Under the pieces are notes generated by a model. It was given only the letters and a program-made list of their open reading frames with translations. It was not told where the DNA came from and did no database searches. A stretch of DNA of 64,000 nt from DRPG01 sp964655065 (GTDB taxonomy: Bacteria > Myxococcota_A > UBA796 > GCA-2862545): positions 62,001-126,000 of the forward strand of contig CAZZLC010000011.1 of assembly GCA_964655065.1 (NCBI GenBank), read 5' to 3'. This document shows positions 42,030 through 51,469 of the stretch, piece after piece (position 1 is the first letter of the stretch; every line of letters begins with the position of its first letter). The translations under genes and the position numbers were made by a program.

Positions 42030-43105
42030 TCCGACTCGCCCCGGTCTGGGGGTTCGCCCTCTTCGGGCTCGCGTTCACGGGCCGGGGCTACCTCAACGGC
42101 GACATCGCCGCCTACTGCGCTCAGGCGTGGGTGAGCGACGTGTCGGACCGCGTGGTGCACCTGGGCTACCTCGTCGTCGCGACGGGCCTCGCTCCCCTCG
42201 CCGGTGAGGCCCTGCCCCGGTGTCTCGACGTCGCGAACGTCCTTGCCGCCGCCCTCGCGAGCGTCGCCGCCGCCCGTCTGGCGCCGAGAGCGTCCCTCGG
42301 CGTGGGTCTCGCCGCCGGCGGCCTGCTCCTCCCCTGGAGTCCGTTCGCCGAGGTGGACGTACCGTGGATCGCCGCCGTCCTCGCAGCCGCGACCGGACTT
42401 CCGGGTGCGATCGCGGTCGGCGTCGCCCTCTCGCCCACCGCGCTTCTCGCCACCCCGTGGGTGGCATGGCACCGAGGCCAGGTCACGCCCCTCCTCGAGG
42501 CGGTTGTCGCGGTGGTGGCGCTCACGCTCCTGACCAACGGCGACTGGTGGTGGGGCCCCCGCGGGGTTCTCGAGCCCCGGTCCTACCTGATCGGTCGAAA
42601 CTTCGGGGGCTGGGTCGCCACCGTACCGTGGCTGGTGATCCTGACGGGCCATCCGCTCCGGATCTTCCGTCCCCTCCTGGCCCTCGCCCCGCTGCTCCTC
42701 GCCCCGGCCGACGTTCCGGCCGCAGCGCTGGTGGGAGTCGTCGTCACCGCCGCGGCTCTCGACGCGCCCGGGGGACCGCTTCGGGGACTCGCGCTCGCGC
42801 TCGGTCTGGCGCTCGGACTCCAAGGGGCCCAGCTGCGTGCCGAGCGAGTCGACGCCGAGCAGGCGGCGATCGTCGAGCTCCTCGAGAGGTTCGAGCCGGG
42901 CGACGGTCTCGTGGCCCCGTTCACCTGGGGGGCGCGTGCATCGGTGATCGCCACCGGCGACCCCTACGGGCTGCCCTGGCATCCCCCGGGTCGCTTCCTT
43001 CGCGACCAGGAGGTCCAGTGGAGAGACGTGCACGGCACGATCTGGGTGCTGCCCCCGCCCGGCGGGGCTACCTCTGCCCAGGATCCCGGAGAACACGTCC
43101 GTTGA
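42026..43105 (+). CDS. Polytopic membrane protein, unknown
   Basis: 359 residues from GTG 42026, overlapping the trmL stop. About nine hydrophobic segments, rich in Ala, Leu and Val. An early loop (RGYLNGDIAAYCAQAWV) carries an Asp and a Cys. The last third is a soluble tail ending in WRDVHGTIWVLPPPGG. No family was recognised; the layout (many helices then a soluble end, next to two GT-C-like proteins) would fit an envelope-glycosylation protein. Confidence 0.65.
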   Translation: MIRLAPVWGFALFGLAFTGRGYLNGDIAAYCAQAWVSDVSDRVVHLGYLVVATGLAPLAGEALPRCLDVANVLAAALASVAAARLAPRASLGVGLAAGGLLLPWSPFAEVDVPWIAAVLAAATGLPGAIAVGVALSPTALLATPWVAWHRGQVTPLLEAVVAVVALTLLTNGDWWWGPRGVLEPRSYLIGRNFGGWVATVPWLVILTGHPLRIFRPLLALAPLLLAPADVPAAALVGVVVTAAALDAPGGPLRGLALALGLALGLQGAQLRAERVDAEQAAIVELLERFEPGDGLVAPFTWGARASVIATGDPYGLPWHPPGRFLRDQEVQWRDVHGTIWVLPPPGGATSAQDPGEHVR

Positions 43106-43141
43106 TGGCCTACCGGTCCCGCTCGACACGCGGGACGCCCC

Positions 43142-44881
43142 ATGTCTGAGGGGACCGTCGACCGCCGCACCTGGGCTGCCGCCCTGCTCGTCGGGGCGCT
43201 GGCGTTCGGGATCCTGCCGTTCCTCCCCATCCTCGGGTGGCTTCCCTGGGGCGTGGACGCGAGCAAGTGGATCGCCTGGACCTCGCTCGACTCCGACGGC
43301 TGGTGGCAGTCAGTCACCGCGCGCAAGCACTTTGTCGGCTATCGCCCCGTCGCCGCGTTCAGCTACGTCCTGAACCACGCGACGACCGGCCACGCCCCCT
43401 GGGGCTACCGCGGTCTCGATCTGCTGCTGCACGGGCTCACGGGCGGGCTGCTCGCCTCGCTGGTGCGTCAGTGGTCGCTCGTGGACCGCAGGAACCTGGA
43501 CCTCGCGACGGCAGGCCTCACCTTCGTGGTCGTGTTGGTGCTCTTCGGGCACCCCGCCACCGAGGAGATCGTCCCCTTCAGCGCGCGACGCAGCTACCTG
43601 CTGTCGATGAGCTTCGGGCTCGCGGGGCTCCTGACGTTCGGGGCCGCGCTGCGGGGAGAGCGGCTTCTGTGGACCGCCTCCGGGTTCGTGGGCGCGGCCC
43701 TCCTGCTGGGACTCGCCGTGCTCTCGAACGAGTCTGCCTACGTGCTCGTTCCCTTGTTGCCCCTGGTCGGCCTGCACCTGACCTGGGAGTCGCCCCGCCT
43801 CCGCCGGATCGCGCTGGGCATGATCCCCGTGCTCGGAGTGGCGGCGGTCGCCATCGCGCTGCGGGTGGCGGTCCTCGGGTCGGTCTCCGGCGGCTACTAC
43901 CGACGCTACTTCGCCATCGTCAACGCGCGGGGCGCGCCGGCCTGGCGAGAGCTCGACAGCTGGCAGCCGCTCCGGATCCTCTACGCGGCGTGGGCCTACC
44001 TGCTCGTCCCCCACGAGGTGAGCGGGAGACGGCTGGTCACGTCGGACCTCGTGCAGGCGGGTCTGCTCGTAGTGGCCGGAATCTTCCTCCTCGGCCTCGT
44101 CGGGCTCGCGGTCCGCTACCGGTCGCACCCCACCTGGCGCACGGTGCTCCTCGCCGTGACGTGGCTCGCGGGGTCCACGGGGATCGTCGTGCTCTCCGAG
44201 ACGTGGTTCTGGCGCCAGGCCTACTGGATGCTGCCCCCCTACGGACTGCTGCTCGGCGTGGCCCTCTGGGAGGCACGGCGTCGGTGGCCCACCGATCGAC
44301 GAGGGGCCGTCGCCCTCGGGCTGCCCTCGCTCGCCTTGCTCCTCCTCGCCCTCGGGCACGGGCCGGTGCTCCGCCTCGGCATGAACACGGGGGTGCACCT
44401 GGACAAGCGACGCGGGAGCGAGGTGACGCTCGCCATCGCCCACGAAGTGCGCGATCTCTCGAGGCCGTCCGACGTGCTCGTGATCGTGCCGCTACGGGGC
44501 AAGCGCGCCCAGCTCGTGCGGCTGTGGGAGCGACACCTGTTTCCGAGCCAGGGGCACCGGTTTCGGCTGCTCGCCCATCTCGACCGGGGAGTCCGGCTCG
44601 ATCGGACGACGCCGATCGCGAGGCAAGAGGACGACGAGCTCGTGTTGTCCGACGGCTTCTGGCTCGTCGACAGCTACCGGGCCAAGGCGTCCACCGTGCC
44701 CGACCCGGCCCGCCCCGGTTCCCGACCCCTTCAGCGCCTGAAGCTCGAGGACCTCCGCAGCCGGCGCCCGGCCGCCGTAGTGAGCACGGCCCCGGCCCCA
44801 CTCCGCGTCGATCTCCCGCCGCTCAGCGGCCCGCGGGGCGGAGCGACCAGGCAGCCGCCCCCTGCTCGAGAGCGTAGATGA
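43142..44881 (+). CDS. GT-C-like polytopic membrane protein
   Basis: 579 residues, ATG 43142. Roughly eleven membrane helices, with loop sequences of the type seen in TMTC/dolichyl-phosphate-mannose-type glycosyltransferases: a first loop with an acidic/Trp patch (ASKWIAWTSLDSDGWW), YRPVAAFSYVLNH, and VPFSARRSYLLSMSFGLAGL. The soluble C-terminal third is charged. Substrate unknown. The 3' end overlaps the convergent gene by 59 bases. Confidence 0.68.
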   Translation: MSEGTVDRRTWAAALLVGALAFGILPFLPILGWLPWGVDASKWIAWTSLDSDGWWQSVTARKHFVGYRPVAAFSYVLNHATTGHAPWGYRGLDLLLHGLTGGLLASLVRQWSLVDRRNLDLATAGLTFVVVLVLFGHPATEEIVPFSARRSYLLSMSFGLAGLLTFGAALRGERLLWTASGFVGAALLLGLAVLSNESAYVLVPLLPLVGLHLTWESPRLRRIALGMIPVLGVAAVAIALRVAVLGSVSGGYYRRYFAIVNARGAPAWRELDSWQPLRILYAAWAYLLVPHEVSGRRLVTSDLVQAGLLVVAGIFLLGLVGLAVRYRSHPTWRTVLLAVTWLAGSTGIVVLSETWFWRQAYWMLPPYGLLLGVALWEARRRWPTDRRGAVALGLPSLALLLLALGHGPVLRLGMNTGVHLDKRRGSEVTLAIAHEVRDLSRPSDVLVIVPLRGKRAQLVRLWERHLFPSQGHRFRLLAHLDRGVRLDRTTPIARQEDDELVLSDGFWLVDSYRAKASTVPDPARPGSRPLQRLKLEDLRSRRPAAVVSTAPAPLRVDLPPLSGPRGGATRQPPPARERR

Positions 44882-46646
44882 ACAGGCCGTCGGCTCGGGC
44901 GACCGTCTCGGCCACGGCTCCGCCGAACAGCACCCGGTCCACGAGCACCCGATCCCCCTGCCGCGCGATGATTCGCCACGGCACGTTCTCGGTCAGATCG
45001 AGCTCGATGGTCCCGGAGAAGCTGTCGAGCCGGACACCGACGCCCTCCTGGACGAGCTCGGCCCGACCCTCCGTCACGTCCACCCACCGCATTCGCGGAT
45101 AGTGCTCTGGTGCGCTCCGGACCAGGGCGTCGACGGTACCGTCGTGGAGCTTGCGGATGGCGTCGAAGCGCTTCCAGCTGAACAGCGGCTCGCTGCGCGT
45201 GACCGTGTCCACGATCTCGACGAGCTGGGCGATGGAGTCGGGTTTCACCGGCGCGTCGATGCCGGCACGACGAGCGAGGTAGCCATCGGGAAGCCGGCGC
45301 TCGAAGTGCCCGATGCGCCATCCCGACTGCTCGTCGACGGGAAGGCGGGCGAGAACCGGGTCGGCGAGGGCAAGTCGATCCACGATGTGCACCTCGGGGC
45401 CCGCGTAGTAGCCGTACATGCCGATCACCGCTTTGTTGACGACGCCAGGGGGCTGTCGCCGTCGCTCGCGCCCTTGACGAGCGAAGAGGTGACTCGGCTC
45501 GAGCGAACGGAGGTTCCGGCGCAGTCCCGACCCACGCCAGTAGAAGCCGCGCTCGTCGACCACCCCGTGCATGGCCTTCGCGCGATGGTAGCCGTAGCCG
45601 GCCCGGAGCGGGGTGTAGCGGGAGGTCAGCGACAGCCCGACCGCCATCACCGCGACGACACCGGCCCCCGCGCGCGGAAGCGGGTGGCGGGTCACGAGGA
45701 ATGCCGCTGCGAACAACGGCGTGGCGAGGAACCGCCCTCCCATGAAGTCGCCACCGATGCGAACGATGTAGGCGAGGTAGAGCACGATGCCGAGCGACAG
45801 CGCCGCCCCCCTCGCGTCGCGGTGGAGCAGCGGCGCCAGCACGCCGACGGCGACGAGAGGCAGAGTGGCGGGATCGTAGGTCCACGCCCACTGAAAGTAC
45901 CAGGGCGCCTGCGCCGCGAGCTCGCTCGAGGCGATGCCCGACCCGAGCTTCGCCCACGCAGTGTTGGGCACCAGCGAGCCGTAGTACACGAGCGAGAAGG
46001 CGTGCCAAGCGATCAGGGGCAACCACGCGAGCTGGTCCCAGAGCAGATCGCTCCACTCGCGCTCGCGGACGAGGGGCCACGCGGCGAGAGCCAGGCCTGG
46101 AGCCACGAAGAGCAGTGCGTCGAGCCGGGTGAGTCCCACCAGGCTCGCGAGCAGCAGGAGCCCCGCGAATCTCGGTCCGCCCTCGCGGTAGAGCTCGCAG
46201 CCGAAGAGCGCGAGCAGCAACCAGACCAGAGGCCCCTCGAGGCCCGAAGTCCCGTAGTCCACGAACGCCTTGGACACGGCGAGGAACCCCACGCCGAGGG
46301 CCGCCGCGTAGCGATCCCGAGCCGTGAGCGCCGCGACTCCCACGCTGGCCATCGTGGTCGCGAACCCGACCACCATCGTGGTGAGCCAGGCCTCGCGGGT
46401 CAGCGCGTAGGGAATGGTGAGCCAGGCGAGCCACAGCGGGTGGGTGAACGCCTGGACCCGCTCCGCGGGGTTGTAGCGCAGCCCGTAGCCCTCGAGGAAG
46501 TTGTCGAGGGTGCGCAGCGTGATGAAGGCATCGTCGCTCACCCAGGCACTGCCGACCACGAGCCCGGCCAGTACGACCAGCGGCACGAGCCGAACGGGAT
46601 CCCGTTCCGGCCGCAAGGCGGCGGCCTCCTTCGCGGAAGGATTCAC
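44823..46646 (-). CDS. GT-C glycosyltransferase resembling AftB-type proteins
   Basis: 607 residues, GTG 46646. The first loop reads SAWVSDDAFITLRTLDNFLE, followed by NPAERVQAFTHPLWLAWL, the acidic DDAFIT-type signature that marks a family of polyprenyl-linked sugar transferases annotated as AftB-like. Other landmarks are DYGTSGLEGPLVWLLLAL, TRLDALLFVAPGL and GGDFMGGRFLATPLF. About ten helices, then a soluble C-terminal region. Probably transfers a sugar from a lipid carrier to an envelope glycan; the actual sugar is unknown. Confidence 0.78.
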   Translation of the reverse strand: MNPSAKEAAALRPERDPVRLVPLVVLAGLVVGSAWVSDDAFITLRTLDNFLEGYGLRYNPAERVQAFTHPLWLAWLTIPYALTREAWLTTMVVGFATTMASVGVAALTARDRYAAALGVGFLAVSKAFVDYGTSGLEGPLVWLLLALFGCELYREGGPRFAGLLLLASLVGLTRLDALLFVAPGLALAAWPLVREREWSDLLWDQLAWLPLIAWHAFSLVYYGSLVPNTAWAKLGSGIASSELAAQAPWYFQWAWTYDPATLPLVAVGVLAPLLHRDARGAALSLGIVLYLAYIVRIGGDFMGGRFLATPLFAAAFLVTRHPLPRAGAGVVAVMAVGLSLTSRYTPLRAGYGYHRAKAMHGVVDERGFYWRGSGLRRNLRSLEPSHLFARQGRERRRQPPGVVNKAVIGMYGYYAGPEVHIVDRLALADPVLARLPVDEQSGWRIGHFERRLPDGYLARRAGIDAPVKPDSIAQLVEIVDTVTRSEPLFSWKRFDAIRKLHDGTVDALVRSAPEHYPRMRWVDVTEGRAELVQEGVGVRLDSFSGTIELDLTENVPWRIIARQGDRVLVDRVLFGGAVAETVARADGLFIYALEQGAAAWSLRPAGR

Positions 46647-46760
46647 TCGAGCTCTCCCCGGCCGGGTGGCCGCAGGGCCATGCCCCGGCCCCTGTTAACC
46701 CAGGCCAGTCCCCGCCCACCGCCGTCGACAGAGCGACGGTGAGCGGTTTACCTATGGCGC

Positions 46761-47894
46761 ATGATTCCGACGTGGCTCCTCGTCGCCCTGGCGCAGTCAC
46801 AGACCCCGTCGCCCGCCGCCACGGTCGAGCCGCCGCCCCCCATCGCGGCTGACCGCCAGTGGCAGGTCCTCACGCCGGTGGCCGACCGCCGTGCGATGCT
46901 CCGCGAGGCGAGCGCCGAGCTCGGCACCTGGAGCATCGATCTGGCGGGGGTGCCGATCGACGGCCCCTGGCTCGCTGCCCTCGCGGCCACACCAGAGGAC
47001 GAGCCCCTGCTGCGAGCCTCACGCGAGAAGCTGGGGCAGGCCCTCGACCTCGAGGACTTCTTGCTGTTCCTCGACGACGTCCTGCGGGCCGGGCGAGATG
47101 GCCGCCGCGGCGAGACCTTCGCCATCGGCTCCGGACGGGCCCGCAACACGGGCTTGTTCGTGCATCCGAGCGAGGTCTTCCGCAACCGCTCCCGGCCCTA
47201 TCCCTACCGAACCGACGAGCTCGCGGTCGACGCGCCCCCGCCCCAAGAGTCGTTCACGCCGGCCGAGGACGGCGCCCTGCTCGGTCCCGAGTGGACGATG
47301 CGGTACCGCAACCCGACCGACGAGGCGGACATGTACGCCACCCTGGCCGCCAAGCGTCCCCGCTCGGGGTTCGCGTCGCGCATCGCCTCACTGGTCAAGC
47401 AGATCGAGCTGCAGGGTGGAACCGTCTACCTGACGTCGTTCCTGCGCTACCGGGAGCGAGGCTACCTGATGTGGGGCGCGTTCGAGCTCCGCCGGTGCAG
47501 CGCCGCGAGCTGTGTGGACCGGAAGGTCCGCGAGCTCGAGCGCGCGAAGTCCTGGGCGCCCGTGTCCATTCGGTGGCAGCACCCCGACGGATGGTCGGCC
47601 ACGCAGGAGGCCGCGCGCCGAATGGCCGACGCCTTCGACGTCGTCTACGCGACGAAGCGGGGAGCCCAGCGCTCCAACCACTACGACGGGCTCGCGGCAG
47701 ACTTCGTGGCCTTGCGACTGCCCCGCCGTCTCGAGCTGTGGGCTCCCGACGGTGCCCACGAGGTCTTCGACCTCTCGGATCCGGAGCAGCCTCGCGACCT
47801 CTCGCTCACCCCCGAGGTCATCGACTGGGTCGAGGCGCACTACGGATTCTCGAAGCTCCGCTCCGACTATCCGCACTGGGACGACGTGCGCTGA
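46761..47894 (+). CDS. Exported M15-like peptidoglycan peptidase family protein
   Basis: 377 residues. A short leader (MIPTWLLVALAQSQTP) suggests export. Most of the protein is unassigned; the last 80 residues carry QRSNHYDGLAADFVALR, matching the SxHxxGxAxD zinc motif of M15 D-Ala-D-Ala peptidases, and DYPHWDDVR near residue 370, matching the final ExxHW motif with Asp in place of Glu. Likely a periplasmic cell-wall hydrolase or relative. The end overlaps the AddA-like gene by 28 bases, tail to tail. Confidence 0.65.
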   Translation: MIPTWLLVALAQSQTPSPAATVEPPPPIAADRQWQVLTPVADRRAMLREASAELGTWSIDLAGVPIDGPWLAALAATPEDEPLLRASREKLGQALDLEDFLLFLDDVLRAGRDGRRGETFAIGSGRARNTGLFVHPSEVFRNRSRPYPYRTDELAVDAPPPQESFTPAEDGALLGPEWTMRYRNPTDEADMYATLAAKRPRSGFASRIASLVKQIELQGGTVYLTSFLRYRERGYLMWGAFELRRCSAASCVDRKVRELERAKSWAPVSIRWQHPDGWSATQEAARRMADAFDVVYATKRGAQRSNHYDGLAADFVALRLPRRLELWAPDGAHEVFDLSDPEQPRDLSLTPEVIDWVEAHYGFSKLRSDYPHWDDVR

Positions 47895-50800
47895 TCGCGC
47901 TCGGGAGGTGCCCCCGCGGGACAACCCCGGGCGAAGTGGGGGCAGCGGTCGCAGGGACGGGGGGCCCCTCGAGCCCTGTGCTCCACGTGTTCGAGCGGGG
48001 CGTCCGCGAGCTCCGCGACCTCGTCGAGGAGGGCGGGAACGCGCTGTCGGTCGGCCTCCGACCATGGCCCGAGAGACGCGGTGATCCCGTCCGCCGCGAG
48101 GAGCACCTCACCTCGCCCCACGCCACCGTCGAGAGCCGGCGACAGCGCCCAGGCATAGGCGAGCAGCTGCCAGCGGTGGCCGGCGGCGCCCCCCCGTGCT
48201 CCCGACTTGTAGTCGAGGACCACCCATCCGTCGTCGCTCCGCCACACGCGGTCGACGCGCCCGCGTAGCGCGATGCCGTCGTGCTCCGCGCGCACGGGCA
48301 GCTCGTCGTGACCGGGCGCCTCCAGCGCACGGGCGAGCTCGGGATCCTGGCCGCAGCGCCCGAGCTGGAACGCGAACTGCTCGACGGCTCGGTCCACGGC
48401 ATCGTCGGGAACCCCTCCGATCCGAGCCTGGGCGCTGATGCGGCGAACCACCGCTTCGGAATCGACGGCGAAGCGGTCTTCGATCGCCTCGTGCAGAGCC
48501 TGACCACAGAGCCGCTCGAGAAGGGCGTCGTCGCGGCTGGCGGGCACGGCGGGTCCGAAGCGGTGCTCGAGAACCCACCACAGGGGGCAGGCCACGAACC
48601 GATCGAGGGTGCTCGCCGACACCTCGAGGCGTCGCCGGTGAGGGACACCGCGCAGTCTCCGGCGGGTCGCGGGAGCCGGGGGATCGAGCAGGGGTCCCGG
48701 AGGGGCCGGAGGTGTCGGCTTCTCGAGGAGAAGCTGGGCGTCGCGGCGCTCGGTCGCGAACGGCGTGTGCCCCTCGACGAGCTGCATCCAGGTGGCCCGG
48801 GACCCGGGGGCCGGGGGGTTGGAGGTCTGCCCGACCAACACGAGATGCTCGCGAGCGCGGGTGGCTGCCACGTAGAGCAGTCGGCGCTCCTCGGCGTCCT
48901 CCTCGGAACGTCGGACCTGGTCGAGGGTCGCGTACAGCCCGGGCTTCACCTGCCGCTGCACCGGGGCCGAGGGATCGAGCACCTGGCTGGCCAGTCGCCA
49001 GCGCGCCCGTGCCGCCGGACGACGCACGAGCAAGGTCTCGGGCGCGCTGCGGGCCCGGCGCTCGAGCTCGGGCACGATCACGAGCTCGAACTCGAGCCCC
49101 TTGGAGGCGTGGACGGTGCAGACCACCACCCTGGCCGAGGCGGGCACGATGGAGGCCTCGGACTCACGCGGTCCTGCCTCGACCTCGCCGAGCAGACGAT
49201 CCGCCACCACCTCCAGCCGCGGCTCCCCCCACCCGTTCACGAGCTCGACGAGCCGCCTCGCGTTGGCCTCGGCCTGACCGGACGGGTCGGCGACGGCGCG
49301 CGCCGGTGCGTGGCACTGGGTGACGTGGGCCACGAAGTGCGCCGGACTCAGTTGCCCCCGGAGCCGGACGAGGTCGGCGAGACGACGGTGCGCCCGGGCC
49401 ACGGCCGGCGTCGGGTGGACCGCGACGGGCCCTCGGACGAAGCCGGCGAGCTGGCTCCGGGGATCGCGTGGGTCCGCGCCGGCAATGCCCTGGATCGCCT
49501 GATCGGAGAGGCCGAGCCAGGGCCCTCGAAGGGCCGCGACCACCGAGGCAGGGTCCGCGTGCACCACCGCGCTCACGGTGTTCACGACGTCGATCACCTC
49601 CTGTCGACCCCAGAAGCCCACGCCCTCCGCCACGACGAACGGGACGTGGTGGCGGCGGAGCGCGGCCTCGAACTCGGCCTGACGCGTCCGCGCTCGGAGG
49701 AGCACCGCGATGGGCGGGGTGGGAAATGCGTCGACGTCGACGTAGGGAGCGTCGGGCGCCAGCAGCTCCACCGCGATCAGCCGAGCCACCGTCTCCGCCT
49801 GCCATCCTGCCCCGAGGGTGTCGGCGTGCCCGCGCACGAGGGTGACCCGTCCGCCACCCTCGGTGCGGCCAGCCCGAATGGCCTCGTAGGGCGCGTCGTG
49901 TGGTGAAGCGGGAGCCGTTCCGAGCACGTGTGGGAACGCGTCGTTGAACCAGGCGATGAGCTCGGGTCGGCTCCGGAAGTTGTCCGGCAACCGCAGAGGG
50001 GCCACCCCCAGCTCCTCGGCGGCCCGCTGGAACACCGTGACGTCGCCACCCCGGAAGCCATAGATCGCCTGCTTGACGTCGCCGACGAGGAACAGACGAC
50101 CCTCCGGAACGTCGGCGTGGCGGCGCCCGAGGGCGAGAACCAGAGACCATTGGAGCTCGTCGGTGTCCTGGAACTCGTCGACCATGATCGCGGTGTGACG
50201 GGCCCACAGGAACTCGCGAAGCGCGTCGTCGCGCTGGACTGCCCGGATGGCTCGGAGCTGGAGCTCCTCGAAGGTGAGCACGCGCTCCGCGTTGGCGCGC
50301 GCGGTCAGTCGCTCCTCGGTTCGCAGGATCCAGATGGAGAATGGCGCGAGCGCGTCGAGCAGCGCCCGATCCGCCGGCGTGGGGAGGCGACGGGAGGCAA
50401 TCGCACGATCCACCCAGTCCCCGAGGCGCTCGACGAGCGCCTTCGTGGCGCGCTTCGCGAGCTGGTAGCGCCGCTGCCCGGGCCACCGGGCCTGCGTGCC
50501 GAGCACGGCGGGATGGGTGAGGGTGCGCAGCTGGTCGGTGTCCGACACCAGCAGCTCCAGCACCTCGCGGTAGATCTCGTAGATGCGGAGGGGATCGTCG
50601 TCACCCTTCGGGGGGACGAACTCCTCGAGGTAGGGCAGAAGCTGGTTCTGAACGAAGGGCCCGCCGCCCGAGGGTGCGGTGAGCCGCGCGATGGCGTTCA
50701 GCGCCGGGTGTCCCACCTCGCGAATCCAGCGAGCCGCGTCGACGGGACTGGGCTCCGCGGCCGCCAGCTGCTGCGCGAGGGTGATCTCTCCCGTGGCGTG

Positions 50801-51469
50801 GGCCTGCATGGTCTCGTCGATCACCCCTCGACGCTCCAGCGCGTGCGCACCCGCGTCGATCAGGCGGTGTCGGCTCCCGAAGGCGTCGAGCAGCGGGCCG
50901 AGCACCGTGGGCTCGGTCGACACGAGCTCCTCCAGGGCCTCCTCGAGTGCCTCCCGGCGCATGCGCCGCGCCTCCGCGTCCTCGAGGATGCGCGCTCCCG
51001 GAGGGGTCTCGGTCTGACCGGGAAACTCGCGGAGGATCGAGGCGCAGAATCCATGAAAGGTGCCGATGCGCGCTCGATCGAAGCGGTCGGCCATCTTCTG
51101 GACGTGGTCGAGGAGCTCGGACCCGCGCTTCTCGTGAGGATCGCGCTGGTTGAGCTCACCGCGGACCGACGCGACGGCCCGGACCAGCGCGAGTAGACGC
51201 TGGTGGCATCGGTGGGCCATCTCCTCCGCGGCCTTCTCGGTGAACGTGAGGACGAGCACGGACTCGATGTCGTGCCGCCCCGCCACCGCGAGGTCGAGCA
51301 GGAGCGAGACGTAGCGCAGAGACAAGGTGTGGGTCTTGCCCGCGCCCGCGCCCGCGGTGAGCACGGTCTCGTCGCGGGTCTCGATCGCCGTGCGCTGCTC
51401 GGGGGTGAGCCGCAGCTCGGGATCGTCGAGGTCGAGGTAGGGGTCGAGCCCCCTCAGTGCGACCCTCAC
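47867..51469 (-). CDS. addA: AddA-like helicase-nuclease with C-terminal Cys cluster (pair 2)
   Basis: 1200 residues from GTG 51469 (GTGA with the addB-like stop). Helicase motifs: TAGAGAGKTHTLSLRYV, LVLTFTEKAAEEMAHRC, RIGTFHGFCASILREF, IMVDEFQDTDELQWSLVL, FLVGDVKQAIYGFRGGD, DNFRSRPELIAWFN, CTVHASKGLEFELVIVPEL and LLYVAATRAREHLVLVG. The nuclease core is LRGRVDRVWR, WVVLDYKSG and QLLAYAWAL. Cys in ACPLWWVL (near 959) and CDRCPHFARGC (near 1170) form an iron-sulfur-type cluster signature, usually found on AddB. Role: break resection. Confidence 0.9.
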   Translation of the reverse strand: MRVALRGLDPYLDLDDPELRLTPEQRTAIETRDETVLTAGAGAGKTHTLSLRYVSLLLDLAVAGRHDIESVLVLTFTEKAAEEMAHRCHQRLLALVRAVASVRGELNQRDPHEKRGSELLDHVQKMADRFDRARIGTFHGFCASILREFPGQTETPPGARILEDAEARRMRREALEEALEELVSTEPTVLGPLLDAFGSRHRLIDAGAHALERRGVIDETMQAHATGEITLAQQLAAAEPSPVDAARWIREVGHPALNAIARLTAPSGGGPFVQNQLLPYLEEFVPPKGDDDPLRIYEIYREVLELLVSDTDQLRTLTHPAVLGTQARWPGQRRYQLAKRATKALVERLGDWVDRAIASRRLPTPADRALLDALAPFSIWILRTEERLTARANAERVLTFEELQLRAIRAVQRDDALREFLWARHTAIMVDEFQDTDELQWSLVLALGRRHADVPEGRLFLVGDVKQAIYGFRGGDVTVFQRAAEELGVAPLRLPDNFRSRPELIAWFNDAFPHVLGTAPASPHDAPYEAIRAGRTEGGGRVTLVRGHADTLGAGWQAETVARLIAVELLAPDAPYVDVDAFPTPPIAVLLRARTRQAEFEAALRRHHVPFVVAEGVGFWGRQEVIDVVNTVSAVVHADPASVVAALRGPWLGLSDQAIQGIAGADPRDPRSQLAGFVRGPVAVHPTPAVARAHRRLADLVRLRGQLSPAHFVAHVTQCHAPARAVADPSGQAEANARRLVELVNGWGEPRLEVVADRLLGEVEAGPRESEASIVPASARVVVCTVHASKGLEFELVIVPELERRARSAPETLLVRRPAARARWRLASQVLDPSAPVQRQVKPGLYATLDQVRRSEEDAEERRLLYVAATRAREHLVLVGQTSNPPAPGSRATWMQLVEGHTPFATERRDAQLLLEKPTPPAPPGPLLDPPAPATRRRLRGVPHRRRLEVSASTLDRFVACPLWWVLEHRFGPAVPASRDDALLERLCGQALHEAIEDRFAVDSEAVVRRISAQARIGGVPDDAVDRAVEQFAFQLGRCGQDPELARALEAPGHDELPVRAEHDGIALRGRVDRVWRSDDGWVVLDYKSGARGGAAGHRWQLLAYAWALSPALDGGVGRGEVLLAADGITASLGPWSEADRQRVPALLDEVAELADAPLEHVEHRARGAPRPCDRCPHFARGCPAGAPPERDQRTSSQCG

